Assembly: GCF_900292015.1 (NCBI RefSeq)
Contig: NZ_LR130759.1
Coordinates: 5,084,001-5,148,000 of the forward strand
Length of the DNA stretch: 64,000 nt
Direction of reading: 5' to 3'
Source: Mycobacterium basiliense
Lineage (GTDB): Bacteria; Actinomycetota; Actinomycetes; Mycobacteriales; Mycobacteriaceae
This document shows positions 31,452 through 42,457 of the stretch, in pieces. Position 1 is the stretch's first letter, and each line of letters opens with the position of its first letter. A program made the position numbers and the translations under genes. A model generated the notes under the pieces. It did no database searches and had not been told where the DNA came from. It saw only the letters and a list, made by a program, of their open reading frames with translations.

Positions 31452-31769
31452 ATGCCAGTGGTGAAGATCAACGCAATCGAGGTGCCCGCCGATGCCGGCC
31501 CCGAACTGGAGAAGCGTTTCGCCCACCGCGCACACGCGGTGGAGAATTCGCCGGGCTTCCTCGGCTTTCAGCTGCTACGTCCGGTCAGGGGAGAAGACCG
31601 TTACTTCGTGGTGACACACTGGGAGTCTGATGAAGCTTTTCAGGCCTGGGCGAACGGTCCCGCCAAAGAAGCCCATGCCGGTCATCGGGCCAACCCCGTG
31701 GCGACGGGCGCGTCGCTGCTGGAATTTGAGGTTGTCCTCGACGTTGCCAGTACTGACCAGGCTGGGTAG
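31452..31769 (+). CDS. mhuD: Heme-degrading monooxygenase MhuD
   Basis: Small ferredoxin-fold dimer (105 aa) that degrades heme to mycobilins and releases iron. The known key residues are all present: Asn7, Trp66 and the heme ligand His75 (AHAGHRANP). Sequence and length match Rv3592. The start ATG 31452 gives MPVVKINAIEVP. lpqF begins 10 nt after the stop, so the two are probably co-transcribed. Confidence 0.95.
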   Translation: MPVVKINAIEVPADAGPELEKRFAHRAHAVENSPGFLGFQLLRPVRGEDRYFVVTHWESDEAFQAWANGPAKEAHAGHRANPVATGASLLEFEVVLDVASTDQAG

Positions 31770-31779
31770 CGGGCAGACG

Positions 31780-33108
31780 GTGCGGCGTCGCGCGACGGCG
31801 ATGGGCGCCGCCGCGGCGTTGGCCACCACCCTGGCTTCCGGCTGCGCGCAGTCCCCCACCCCGACCGCGAAAGCCGCCGACCCGGGGCATCGGATCGACA
31901 CCGGAACCCCGCCCGGCCTCCGGGCGCAGCAGACCGTGGACATGCTCAACTCGGATTGGCCGATCGGTCCGGTCTCGGTGGGCACCCTGGCCGCGCCCGG
32001 CCAGGTCGACCCCGTCGAGCACGTCATGGAAGAGCTTTGGTGGGATCGCCCCTTCACGGTTGAGGGCGTCGACATCGGCGCCAGCGTGGCCACGCTTCAC
32101 CTCATCTCGTCGTACGGCGCGCGGCAGGACATCCGGATCCACACCGACGATGAGGGCCAGGTCGACCGGTTCGACCTCGAGACACAGCCGCCGTCGATCA
32201 GCTCCTGGCGCGACGTCGACGCGGTGCTGAGCAAGACCGGCGCCCGTTACTCGTACCAGGTTGCCAATGTGACCAACCGGAGCTGCGACTCGGTCGCCGG
32301 CACCAACACCCGCGAATCCCTGCCGCTGGCATCGATTTTCAAGCTGTACGTGCTGCATGCTGTGGCCGGCGCGATCAAAGACGGCACGGTGTCCTGGGAT
32401 GATTCGCTGACCGTGACCACCAAGAGCAAAGCCGTAGGCTCCTCGGGCCTGGAACTTGCTCCCGGGGACCACGTTTCGGTTCGCACCGCCGCCGAGAAGA
32501 TGATAGCCACCAGCGACAACATGGCCACCGACTTGCTCATCGGCCGGCTGGGCACCCATGCCATCGAAGAAGCGCTGGCCACCGCCGGCCATCACGATCC
32601 GGCCAGCATGACTCCGTTCCCCACGATGTATGAGCTGTTCTCCGTCGGCTGGGGCCGACCCGACCTACGGGAACAATGGAAGCAGGCGTCGCAACAGGAT
32701 CGCGCCAAGTTGCTGGAGCAGGCGAATGCCACACCCTACCAACCGGATCCGACGCGGGCCCACACTCCTGCCTCCAACTATGGCGCAGAGTGGTACGGCA
32801 GCGCCGAGGACATCTGTCGGGTGCACCTGGCGTTGCAAGCCGATGCGGTCGGTCCGGCCGCACCCGTTAAAAAGATCCTGTCGGCCGTCGCGGGTATCCA
32901 GCTGGACCGCAATGATTGGCCCTACATCGGCGCGAAAGCCGGTGGCCTGCCAGGTGATCTGACCTTCAGTTGGTACGCCGAAGACAAGACGGGACGCGCC
33001 TGGGTGGTCAGCTTTCAGCTGAACTGGCCCCGCGACCATGGACCCAACGTGACCGCGTGGATGCTCCAGCTCGCAAAACAGGTGTTCGCGTTGGTGGGTC
33101 CCAAATAG
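31780..33108 (+). CDS. lpqF: Lipoprotein LpqF, class A beta-lactamase-like
   Basis: Lipoprotein (442 aa), corresponding to Rv3593. The basic leader RRRATAMGAAAALATTLASGC ends at the lipidated Cys. An N-terminal domain (about 40-140) is followed by a serine beta-lactamase-like domain with SIFK (SxxK), SDN and KAGG in place of KTG. The general base Glu motif is not obvious, so hydrolysis of beta-lactams is uncertain. GTG 31780 is chosen because it lies 10 nt after mhuD and gives a normal signal peptide. TTG 31744 would overlap mhuD. Confidence 0.86.
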   Translation: MRRRATAMGAAAALATTLASGCAQSPTPTAKAADPGHRIDTGTPPGLRAQQTVDMLNSDWPIGPVSVGTLAAPGQVDPVEHVMEELWWDRPFTVEGVDIGASVATLHLISSYGARQDIRIHTDDEGQVDRFDLETQPPSISSWRDVDAVLSKTGARYSYQVANVTNRSCDSVAGTNTRESLPLASIFKLYVLHAVAGAIKDGTVSWDDSLTVTTKSKAVGSSGLELAPGDHVSVRTAAEKMIATSDNMATDLLIGRLGTHAIEEALATAGHHDPASMTPFPTMYELFSVGWGRPDLREQWKQASQQDRAKLLEQANATPYQPDPTRAHTPASNYGAEWYGSAEDICRVHLALQADAVGPAAPVKKILSAVAGIQLDRNDWPYIGAKAGGLPGDLTFSWYAEDKTGRAWVVSFQLNWPRDHGPNVTAWMLQLAKQVFALVGPK

Positions 33109-33145
33109 CGGCCCGGACCACGGCGCCGTAGCCGATCGCTAGAAC

Positions 33146-34027
33146 TCAGGCCATGTCAGTCATGCCCGAGCGGGTTTCCAGGGTGTCCGGTTGGCGGTGA
33201 GAGCTGCCATAAGTACGCACCCGCTGTGCGAAGTCTGCCAGCGCCAATTCGAAGCGTTCGCGGGTGAATTCGGGCCACGGCTCGTCGACGAACAGTAATT
33301 CGGCATAAGCCGAGTGCCAAAGAAAACTGTTGGACAGGCGCCGGTCGCCCCCGGTTCGAATGATCAGATCGAGGTCGCGCATTTCGGGAGCGTAGAGCAA
33401 TCGCTCGAACTCCGCTTCGCCGCCGCCGGAGTAGTGCTGTGCGGCGTTGAGCACCTCTTGACGCCCCCCGTAGTTGAGCGCAATGAACAGATCCATCCCA
33501 TCGTTGTCCGCCATGGCCGCCTCGGCGCGGTCCACGGCGTCCAATACCGCCTGGGGTAGCCCCTGGCGCGAACCCATCAATCGCAGCCGAATTCCCAGGG
33601 GCGCCCACTCCACGATTCCGCGATCCAGGGCGGCGGCAAAGATATTCATAAGATTGGCGATTTCTGTGACGGAACGAGCCGAATTCTCCGTCGAGAAAAC
33701 GAATAGCGTTAGCTGCTCGATGCCGAACTCGCATGCGTCGCGAACCCGTTGAAACGCGACCTTTCCGCCGGCCAGGTGGCCTTCCTCCGACGAGAGTCCG
33801 CGCTTCGCGGCCCAGCGACGGTTCCCGTCCAAAACAAAGGCCACGTTGCGCGGTAGCCGTCGGCCGGACGAGCCCGCCAGCTGGTCAGTACGCTGCGAAC
33901 CAGGCGAGCTTTCGGCGCTCCGCTGGTTGGGCGCGCGGACAGGTGGCGTCGTTGGCTCCGTTTCGAGCGCCCGCCGGGCCGTTGGCGCGTCGCCGATCCC
34001 AGCGAGCTGACGACCGCCCGTTTCCAT
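33146..34027 (-). CDS. Cis-prenyltransferase (undecaprenyl pyrophosphate synthase family)
   Basis: Z-type prenyl diphosphate synthase (293 aa). After a non-conserved tail of about 60 residues comes the pyrophosphate site FVLDGNRRWA (Asp67), then EEGHLAGG, LTLFVFSTEN, and RTGGDRRLSNSFLWHSAYAEL (224-243). Two positions differ from housekeeping enzymes: DGNRRW for DGNGRW, and GGDRR for GGExR. The normal mycobacterial Z-FPP and decaprenyl synthases are elsewhere, so this is likely a specialised paralogue. ATG 34027 has GGCGGGA 5 nt upstream. It belongs with the exporter and the trans-prenyl synthase upstream. Confidence 0.9.
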   Translation of the reverse strand: METGGRQLAGIGDAPTARRALETEPTTPPVRAPNQRSAESSPGSQRTDQLAGSSGRRLPRNVAFVLDGNRRWAAKRGLSSEEGHLAGGKVAFQRVRDACEFGIEQLTLFVFSTENSARSVTEIANLMNIFAAALDRGIVEWAPLGIRLRLMGSRQGLPQAVLDAVDRAEAAMADNDGMDLFIALNYGGRQEVLNAAQHYSGGGEAEFERLLYAPEMRDLDLIIRTGGDRRLSNSFLWHSAYAELLFVDEPWPEFTRERFELALADFAQRVRTYGSSHRQPDTLETRSGMTDMA

Positions 34028-34435
34028 CAAGTCCCGCCTGCCCAAGGTTATTACGATGCGAGAAGACGACGACCTAGACGCCCCCGTCCAGTTTCACGAA
34101 ATATTACACACGAAATATTGCCTCGTGGTCCAAATTCCGGGATTCGCGTTGGCGGCATTGACGTTGTCGCGCGCCGATGGGACGGCACTGTGGTCGAATT
34201 CGTGTCGAGTATTGATCGTTCCGAATTCCGCCCCGATTGCCGCCGAGAACGGCAGGGCTGCAGGATTATCGGCGAAGACGCACCAGCCGCAATCTGGCTT
34301 TGAGCGCCCATCGGGCACCCTGCTCGTCGCCACTCGTATCGGACGACAGGCGACATATTCGTGGCCATCCTTGCCCGCACATCCGGAACGCTCATTCCCC
34401 TCATGGGCGGATCACGCCGGCATTAGCCCCGCCTG
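34028..34435. other. Intergenic region with AATATTTCGTG direct repeats
   Basis: This 408-nt gap separates the exporter gene from the cis-prenyltransferase. On the minus strand AATATTTCGTG occurs twice (complement at 34095-34105 and 34109-34119), 14 bp apart and about 70-90 nt before the prenyltransferase start. The repeats are in an AT-rich patch and may be a promoter or operator. Open frames across the gap look like noise. Confidence 0.5.
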
Positions 34436-35992
34436 TTACGGAACTTCGCTAGCCGCGGCGGTCACAGGCATCGTCACGTCGGCGCGCCCCGTACCGCGCG
34501 CAGGCAACAGCACGGCGACCACGACAGCGCCGAGCACCGCGAACGCCGCGCAAGCCAGGCAACTGATTTCCAAACTTTCCAGGAACGCCGATTCGACAGC
34601 GTGGCGAATCCCGGGCGCTTCGTGGACCGGGAGCTGGTCAAGAACCTGGCCAGCAGCGGCCATCGATCGGCGCATCGCGGCGCGCGCCGCGGGGTCGACG
34701 TCACGCAACGCGTCACTACTCTTCATCGACCGCATGTAAACCGACGCGAAAACGCTGCCCACGATCGCCACACCCAGACAGCCTCCGAGCTGGCGGGCAA
34801 CCCCGGTCACCGCCATACCGACACCGGCGGCCGCCGGGCTCAGCGAGCCCATGACGGCCTCACCGGCCGGGGTCATCGTGAGGCCGAGCCCGCCACCGAG
34901 TGCGGCCATCGCCGCTGCAATCACCCAATACGATGTACCGGCGTCGAAGCCACCCGCCCAAGCCACCGCGACCGCCACGATCACAAGTCCACCGACAACC
35001 ACAGCGGTGGTGCCCATCCGTTCGACACTCCGCGGAGCCACGATGCTGATACACGAATAGGAAATCGCAAGCGGTACCAATCGCACCCCAGTGTCGAATG
35101 CACTGTACGCAGCGACAAGCTGGAGGTACTGCGTGGCCACGAAGATGAAGCCGCACATCACCAGATAGCCGCAGGTGATCGCGACGGTCCCCCCGGAGAA
35201 CCGGCGATTCGCAAAAATCGACAGATCAACGGTTGGGTGCCACGTGCGTCGTTCCAACCAGAGAAACACCGCGAGCAAGACCGCCGATATCGCGAAACCG
35301 GCAGCGGTTTTCGTACTGGCCCAGCCGATGTTAGGTGCCTCGATGAGCGTGTAGGTCAAGACGCTCACACCAATTGTGGACACGACCAAACCCGGTAGAT
35401 CAATGGGTGGGCGATCTGGGTTACGCGAGGTGGGTACGAAAATGTTCGCACCGACGATGGCAACGAGTGCGATCGGCACGTTGACCCAGAAGATCGAGAC
35501 CACCGAAAAATGCGCTATGAGCCATCCGCCCAGAATCGGCCCGCTCACCACCGCAATGCCAGTGACCGCTGACCAGACTCCGATTGCTCTGGCTCGGTGC
35601 GTCGAATCACCGAAGATATTTGCCACCAACGCCAACGAGGTCGGAAAAATGATCGCGGCACCGACTCCCATCACCGCACGCGCCGCGATGACCGCTTGCG
35701 CCGTGCTGACGCTGGCGGCCACCACAGACGAGGCGGCGACAATAGCGAGCCCGATGCTGAGCCACCCGCGCCTGCCGTAGCGATCACCCAGATTGCCTGC
35801 TGCCAAGAGTAATCCGGCCGCGGTAATCGCATACGCATCGACAATCCATTGCAGCTCGGCATTGCTCGCCTGAAACACAACAGACAACGTGGGCAGCGCA
35901 ACATTGACGATGGTCAAATCGATAGCGGCGGTGAAACTACCCAGAACGATGACACCCAGCACGATCTTCGGACGGACGCTGCCGCTGTTCAT
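34436..35992 (-). CDS. MFS exporter, EmrB/QacA (DHA2, 14-TM) family
   Basis: Proton-driven efflux protein (518 aa) with about 14 helices. Helix 1 carries TAIDLTIVNVALPTL (motif D1), the loop after helix 2 has GNLGDRYGRRG (motif A), and helix 5 contains a motif-C-like SGPILGGWL. Drug or lipid-like compounds are typical substrates. Its place between two prenyl synthases suggests export of their product, but a general drug pump is possible. The start is ATG 35992, 73 nt after the upstream gene. Confidence 0.9.
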   Translation of the reverse strand: MNSGSVRPKIVLGVIVLGSFTAAIDLTIVNVALPTLSVVFQASNAELQWIVDAYAITAAGLLLAAGNLGDRYGRRGWLSIGLAIVAASSVVAASVSTAQAVIAARAVMGVGAAIIFPTSLALVANIFGDSTHRARAIGVWSAVTGIAVVSGPILGGWLIAHFSVVSIFWVNVPIALVAIVGANIFVPTSRNPDRPPIDLPGLVVSTIGVSVLTYTLIEAPNIGWASTKTAAGFAISAVLLAVFLWLERRTWHPTVDLSIFANRRFSGGTVAITCGYLVMCGFIFVATQYLQLVAAYSAFDTGVRLVPLAISYSCISIVAPRSVERMGTTAVVVGGLVIVAVAVAWAGGFDAGTSYWVIAAAMAALGGGLGLTMTPAGEAVMGSLSPAAAGVGMAVTGVARQLGGCLGVAIVGSVFASVYMRSMKSSDALRDVDPAARAAMRRSMAAAGQVLDQLPVHEAPGIRHAVESAFLESLEISCLACAAFAVLGAVVVAVLLPARGTGRADVTMPVTAAASEVP

Positions 35993-36065
35993 GAAAGCTC
36001 GAATCCCGGGACCACACGCTCAACCGGTGCGGCCACCACCCCTTCCGGCCGAACAACCGTGGCCA

Positions 36066-37100
36066 TCAGGAAACCCGCACGGTCATCAGCTCAACCAATG
36101 CCAGCAAGTCATCCGCCGCTGCCGGCTCCGGCTCGGCGGCGGCCAGAGCATCAAGGGCCAGGGCTCGATGACGCAGTGCCTCGGCTTCGGCCCAGGTGCG
36201 ACCGCCCGCATCCTCAATCAGTTCGGCGGCGTGCGCCAACGCGTCATCATCCAGGACGTCACCACTTCCAAGTAGCGCTTCCAGCCTTGCCCCCGCAGCC
36301 GTTCCAGAGGACAAAGCGGCTACCACCGGCAAAGACTTCTTCCTCGACTTGAGATCGGAGCAAACAGGTTTGCCGGTAGCCGCTTCGTGGCCCCAGATGC
36401 CAAGAATGTCGTCGACCAGCTGAAAGACGAGGCCCAGGTGACGTCCGAACTGTGTGTAGCGCTCGGCGATGCGGTTGCCGGTCCCGGCCGAGAGCGCACC
36501 CAGCTGACACGCCACGCCAAACAGGGAACCCGTCTTCTGTTGTGCCATGCGAAGACACTCAGACAGCCGCACTCCCGTGCGATGCTCAAAGGTGAGGTCG
36601 GCGGATTGACCGGCGCACAACTCTAGCGCAGCTTCGCGCAGCGCTGCCCCCGATGGCCCCTCGTGAACCAAGTCCAACGCCAGTGTCAGCAGCGCGTCAC
36701 CGGTGAGGATCGCCATCGGTACGCCGAATTCCACCCACGCCGCGGGGCGATGCCGCCTGGTTACATCACCATCCATGATGTCGTCGTGCAATAACGAAAA
36801 GTCGTGTAACAATTCGACCGCTACCGCAGCTGGAATCGCAGCATCCTTGGTCCCACCCGCTGCACGCGCACAGCTAACCGTCAGAGCGGGCCGAATCGCC
36901 TTGCCATGGCGCGCCGAAGTTTCGCGTCCATCGGCTTCCCACCACCCGAAATGAAACCCCGCGCAACGCCGCACCTCGGGCGGGACACTGTCAATCACAG
37001 CGCGTTGCTTCGGTTCAATGAGACGTCGAATCTCGTTCATTAGGGCCGGAATTCGCGTGGGCACTGCCGTAGCCCGAACGGGGTTCGTCGTCTCTGACAT
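36066..37100 (-). CDS. Trans-polyprenyl diphosphate synthase (GGPP/FPP synthase type)
   Basis: All-trans prenyl diphosphate synthase (344 aa). The first Asp-rich motif is DDIMD (106-110) and the second is DDILG (230-234), with Gly in the last place, as seen in actinobacterial IdsA2/IdsB-type enzymes. K67, R70, KTGSLF and KKSLPVV are other conserved blocks. ATG 37100 is 8 nt from AGGAGGG; the GTG two codons earlier is too close. It heads a minus-strand run with the exporter and cis-prenyltransferase. Chain length cannot be told by eye. Confidence 0.9.
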   Translation of the reverse strand: MSETTNPVRATAVPTRIPALMNEIRRLIEPKQRAVIDSVPPEVRRCAGFHFGWWEADGRETSARHGKAIRPALTVSCARAAGGTKDAAIPAAVAVELLHDFSLLHDDIMDGDVTRRHRPAAWVEFGVPMAILTGDALLTLALDLVHEGPSGAALREAALELCAGQSADLTFEHRTGVRLSECLRMAQQKTGSLFGVACQLGALSAGTGNRIAERYTQFGRHLGLVFQLVDDILGIWGHEAATGKPVCSDLKSRKKSLPVVAALSSGTAAGARLEALLGSGDVLDDDALAHAAELIEDAGGRTWAEAEALRHRALALDALAAAEPEPAAADDLLALVELMTVRVS

Positions 37101-37352
37101 TGCCACCGCCCTCCTGGAGCGATCTCAGAAGCGGCCCGCTCGCCGTTACCCAAATGTGGAATTTACAACAGTGTCGATAAAAGTATCACGGTGAAACCAT
37201 ACGTGTGGGCGTTCAGTTGCGCGGAGGCCGCTCATGCGAGATCTAGCGCCTGCTCATCGATCCGCAACTCCAAACCGACCGCCCGAGCGGGACTCACCAC
37301 CGCTCCCAGCGATAGCTACCAGGATGGCCGGTGGCGGATCCCGAGACGGACA

Positions 37353-37925
37353 CTAAAGCCGAACCGTCCACCGATGGTCTCGAAAACGCATGACGGTGCG
37401 GCCGACCGGCGCAATGTCGATGCGCCAGAACGATTCCGCGGGACTGCCCAGCGCCAAAAGGGTCGCCGCGCGAATCACGGCGGGATGCGTGACGGCCACG
37501 GTCTGTCCCGCGGCATTGGCCACCGACTCCAACCATCCGGCTACCCGGGCGATCAAGTCGAGGATCGACTCACCGCCGTGCGGGGCCTGCACCGGATCGG
37601 TCAACCACACCTGGAGTTGTCCGGGGCAGACATCTCGGAGATTCAACCCGCGCCATCGGCCGCAGTCGAGGTCGGTCAGCGATGGATCAGTCCGGGCGTG
37701 CAGGCCCAACAACTCCGCGGTTTCCCGAGCGCGCAGCTCGGGTCCGGCGAGCTGGATGGCTCCGGGTCCCACGACAACGTCGGCGACCATTTGGGCCTGG
37801 CGGCGACCGGTGGCGCTCAGCGGCTCGTCAGCGGGGAAACGCCCAGCCGACATGGCGTCGGTCATCGCATGCGATATCAGAGTCAGCCGGACCGAATCGG
37901 TCATGCGCCGGTCATGGGCCCTCAC
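37353..37925 (-). CDS. Histidine phosphatase-superfamily protein
   Basis: Phosphoglycerate-mutase-like protein (190 aa). The usual LxRHG motif is LISHAMTDA: the nucleophile His remains but Arg is replaced by Ser and Gly by Ala. Later, ELRARETAELL, GGES and the second His in VTHPAVIRA are kept. GTG 37925 overlaps the cbtA stop by 4 nt, so it is translated with the cobalt transporter. A role in cobalamin-pathway dephosphorylation (like alpha-ribazole phosphatase) is suggested by this context only. Confidence 0.82.
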   Translation of the reverse strand: MRAHDRRMTDSVRLTLISHAMTDAMSAGRFPADEPLSATGRRQAQMVADVVVGPGAIQLAGPELRARETAELLGLHARTDPSLTDLDCGRWRGLNLRDVCPGQLQVWLTDPVQAPHGGESILDLIARVAGWLESVANAAGQTVAVTHPAVIRAATLLALGSPAESFWRIDIAPVGRTVMRFRDHRWTVRL

Positions 37926-38719
37926 GCCGCAGTGCGCGCCACCCGTCCCGACTCCCGCTCACCCAGCAACCTATCCGCGAGCGCGGCGAAAACCACTCCG
38001 ACAGTCAGCCACATCACCAATTGCGTACCCAACGCAACCAGCCGGAACTCATAGAGAACATCGGCGGGAAAGCCGGGATAGATGATGGTGCCCGCGGCGT
38101 CGCGCATCGGCGCAGGGGTCTCGTCCACGGACGGCAGCACCAACATGACCAGAGCGACCATCACGATGTAGAAACTGCCGGCAATCAGGCCTCCGGTGAA
38201 TGTGCCCAGGCGGCTTGCCAACTGGCGGGCCAGCCACGCGGCAGCAATCGCCAACGCCACCGACATCAAAACCATGACCAGGTACCACAGCGTGCGAGAT
38301 CCGATGCTGTCGGCCTGGCCGACGGCCGGCGGGTTGGGCGGATACTTCACGAACGGCACCAGGTACACCGCCAGGAAGGTGCCAGCCGCCAACCGAAGCG
38401 AAAGGCGCTGTGGTTCTACACTTCCCGTCCGTCCGTAGGCGACACAGAACAACACGGCGAACAGCGCACCCATCGCGATGCCGAAAAGCAACGTCCCGAA
38501 ACCCAATCCGGCGTTTCCCTGCACACCCCGGGTAAACAATTCGACGCCGTGCTCATGCACGCCCTCGGCATGCGCGGCTTCGGAGCGACCGTGCTCATAG
38601 GAAACTGCCCTATCTACCAGCGGTTCGGCGAGCACCCGGGCGAACACAAACGCCAGCAGGCCGCCCGATGCGCCCGCCACTAGACCGCGTAATATCAGAC
38701 GCTTTTCCATGTCAGTCAC
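37922..38719 (-). CDS. cbtA: Cobalt transporter subunit CbtA
   Basis: Membrane protein (265 aa) of the predicted B12-regulated cobalt uptake pair CbtA/CbtB. It has about five to six helices, beginning RLILRGLVAGASGGLLAFVFARVL. A His-containing loop (HGRSEAAHAEGVHEHG) precedes helix 2, and KYPPNPPAVG is a family block. GTG 38719 directly follows the cbtB stop; ATG 38710 is an alternative. The upstream riboswitch supports cobalt or cobalamin-linked control. Confidence 0.9.
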   Translation of the reverse strand: MTDMEKRLILRGLVAGASGGLLAFVFARVLAEPLVDRAVSYEHGRSEAAHAEGVHEHGVELFTRGVQGNAGLGFGTLLFGIAMGALFAVLFCVAYGRTGSVEPQRLSLRLAAGTFLAVYLVPFVKYPPNPPAVGQADSIGSRTLWYLVMVLMSVALAIAAAWLARQLASRLGTFTGGLIAGSFYIVMVALVMLVLPSVDETPAPMRDAAGTIIYPGFPADVLYEFRLVALGTQLVMWLTVGVVFAALADRLLGERESGRVARTAA

Positions 38720-38929
38720 TCAGTGGCAGGGGAACCCGAGCAGATGCCTTGCGTCATGGAAAAACTCATGCACGTGAGTGTCGCTGCCGAAGACCGAGAC
38801 CGCACCTTGGTCGATGCCGACGAAGTACAGCACCAACAACGCCAGGAAGGCGGTCCCGGCTAGCCACAACGCGGCCGTAGCCGCCGTTAGATCAACCGGC
38901 CTGACCTGGGTTATCTGGGAATTCGCCAC
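38720..38929 (-). CDS. cbtB: Cobalt transporter subunit CbtB
   Basis: Small membrane protein (69 aa) with one transmembrane helix (LWLAGTAFLALLVLYFVGI) and the family's C-terminal His-rich metal motif HVHEFFHDARHLLGFPCH. GTG 38929 has AAGGAG 7 nt upstream. It is the first gene behind the cobalamin riboswitch and is followed without gap by cbtA. Confidence 0.92.
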   Translation of the reverse strand: MANSQITQVRPVDLTAATAALWLAGTAFLALLVLYFVGIDQGAVSVFGSDTHVHEFFHDARHLLGFPCH

Positions 38930-38964
38930 AGTCCACTCCTTCTGGGGATCTCGCGCCCCGCTTG

Positions 38965-39060
38965 GCCGCTGATGACAGGCACCGGGTCTGACTGTAAACA
39001 GTGGCGCGACCGTTCTGGAGTTTCACCAGATTCCGCTGCCTGTCGACAACACCGGCAAGT
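38965..39060 (-). promoter_or_regulatory. Cobalamin (AdoCbl) riboswitch upstream of cbtBA
   Basis: Read on the minus strand, the leader contains GAATCTGGTGAAACTCCAG, then CGCCACTGT, then AGTCAGACCCGGTGCCTGTC. These match the conserved core of the cobalamin riboswitch, with a B12-box variant at the 3' end. It ends about 35 nt before cbtB. High cobalamin would be expected to shut down cbtB-cbtA and the linked phosphatase-like gene. Boundaries are approximate. Confidence 0.88.
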
Positions 39061-39155
39061 CTAGACCTCCGGTTACCTACCGGTCGACGGATCAATCCTT
39101 AGCCGGCGCGCAAACGTCGGCGGCGGGCACACCGAGGAGCGGGTTTGCTAGCCGG

Positions 39156-41702
<2,547 letters not shown>

Positions 41703-42006
41703 CGGCGGTTACCTGCTCTCCCTCATCGGTACTTTGGTCGGCCCTGAACCAGTCCAGCTCGGCCCCGCGTACCTGCCGTCCACTGTAATGGTCGGCCTGC
41801 CAGGGTTCATAACCTTGCGGCGCCTAGCGGTCCCAGGCCGCAACTCCCATGTCGGGCCCGTGTCTTCGGTTACTGCAGAACCGCACCAGATTAACGAGGG
41901 AAACCGCCAAAACGTTTCCGCACTGACTAACGATCAGTTCGCCGCCAGCGAAATGACATAGCACCGGGACCCAGACCGAAGTCCGGGCCCCGGTGTCAGC
42001 AATTGC
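41703..42006. other. Intergenic region upstream of clpC1
   Basis: This 304-nt region carries the clpC1 promoter and the end of the lsr2 transcript. The only structure I can support is the strong hairpin at 41962-41995. No gene is visible. Confidence 0.7.
41962..41995 (-). terminator. lsr2 terminator hairpin with UUCG tetraloop
   Basis: On the minus strand, 11 nt after the lsr2 stop, a 15-bp stem (two G-U pairs, no mismatch) closes a UUCG tetraloop. No U-tract follows, as is common for mycobacterial terminators. It separates lsr2 from clpC1. Confidence 0.8.
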
Positions 42007-42345
42007 CTATGTCGCTGCGTGGAATGCGTCGATGACGTCCGCCGGGATGCGGCCACGTGTCGACACATTATGTCCATTACGACGCGCCCATTCCCGGATC
42101 GCGGCACTCTGTTCGCGGTCAATCGCGCCGCGGCCACGTCCGGAACCGGAACGCCCACGCCGACGGCCACCGACTCGCCGGCCCGCAGTAACCCACTGCT
42201 TCAGATCGCCACGCAGTTTCGCGGCATTCTTGGAAGAAAGGTCAATCTCGTAGGTCACCCCGTCAAGCCCGAATTCAACCGTTTCGTCAGCGGCACCGGC
42301 ACCGTCGAAATCATCGACCAAGGTGACGGTAACTTTCTTCGCCAT
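42007..42345 (-). CDS. lsr2: Nucleoid-associated protein Lsr2
   Basis: H-NS-like protein (112 aa) that bridges DNA and silences AT-rich, often horizontally gained genes. The N-terminal oligomerisation domain begins [15 protein letters not shown]. The C-terminal domain has the AT-hook-like RGR minor-groove clamp (in SGSGRGRGA) and the ending [29 protein letters not shown]. It matches Rv3597c. The low-GC promoter region of the polyketide island in this window is a likely target. Confidence 0.97.
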   Translation of the reverse strand: MAKKVTVTLVDDFDGAGAADETVEFGLDGVTYEIDLSSKNAAKLRGDLKQWVTAGRRVGGRRRGRSGSGRGRGAIDREQSAAIREWARRNGHNVSTRGRIPADVIDAFHAAT

Positions 42346-42457
42346 TGGCTTACCCTCGCGTTTCTTCCTGTGCAGTTTCTATGCAGGATGGATAGTCTCC
42401 CCGGCAACCAATGTGCCATATGGAGGCAAAATTCTCAATCCAGACACAACGGGAAGT

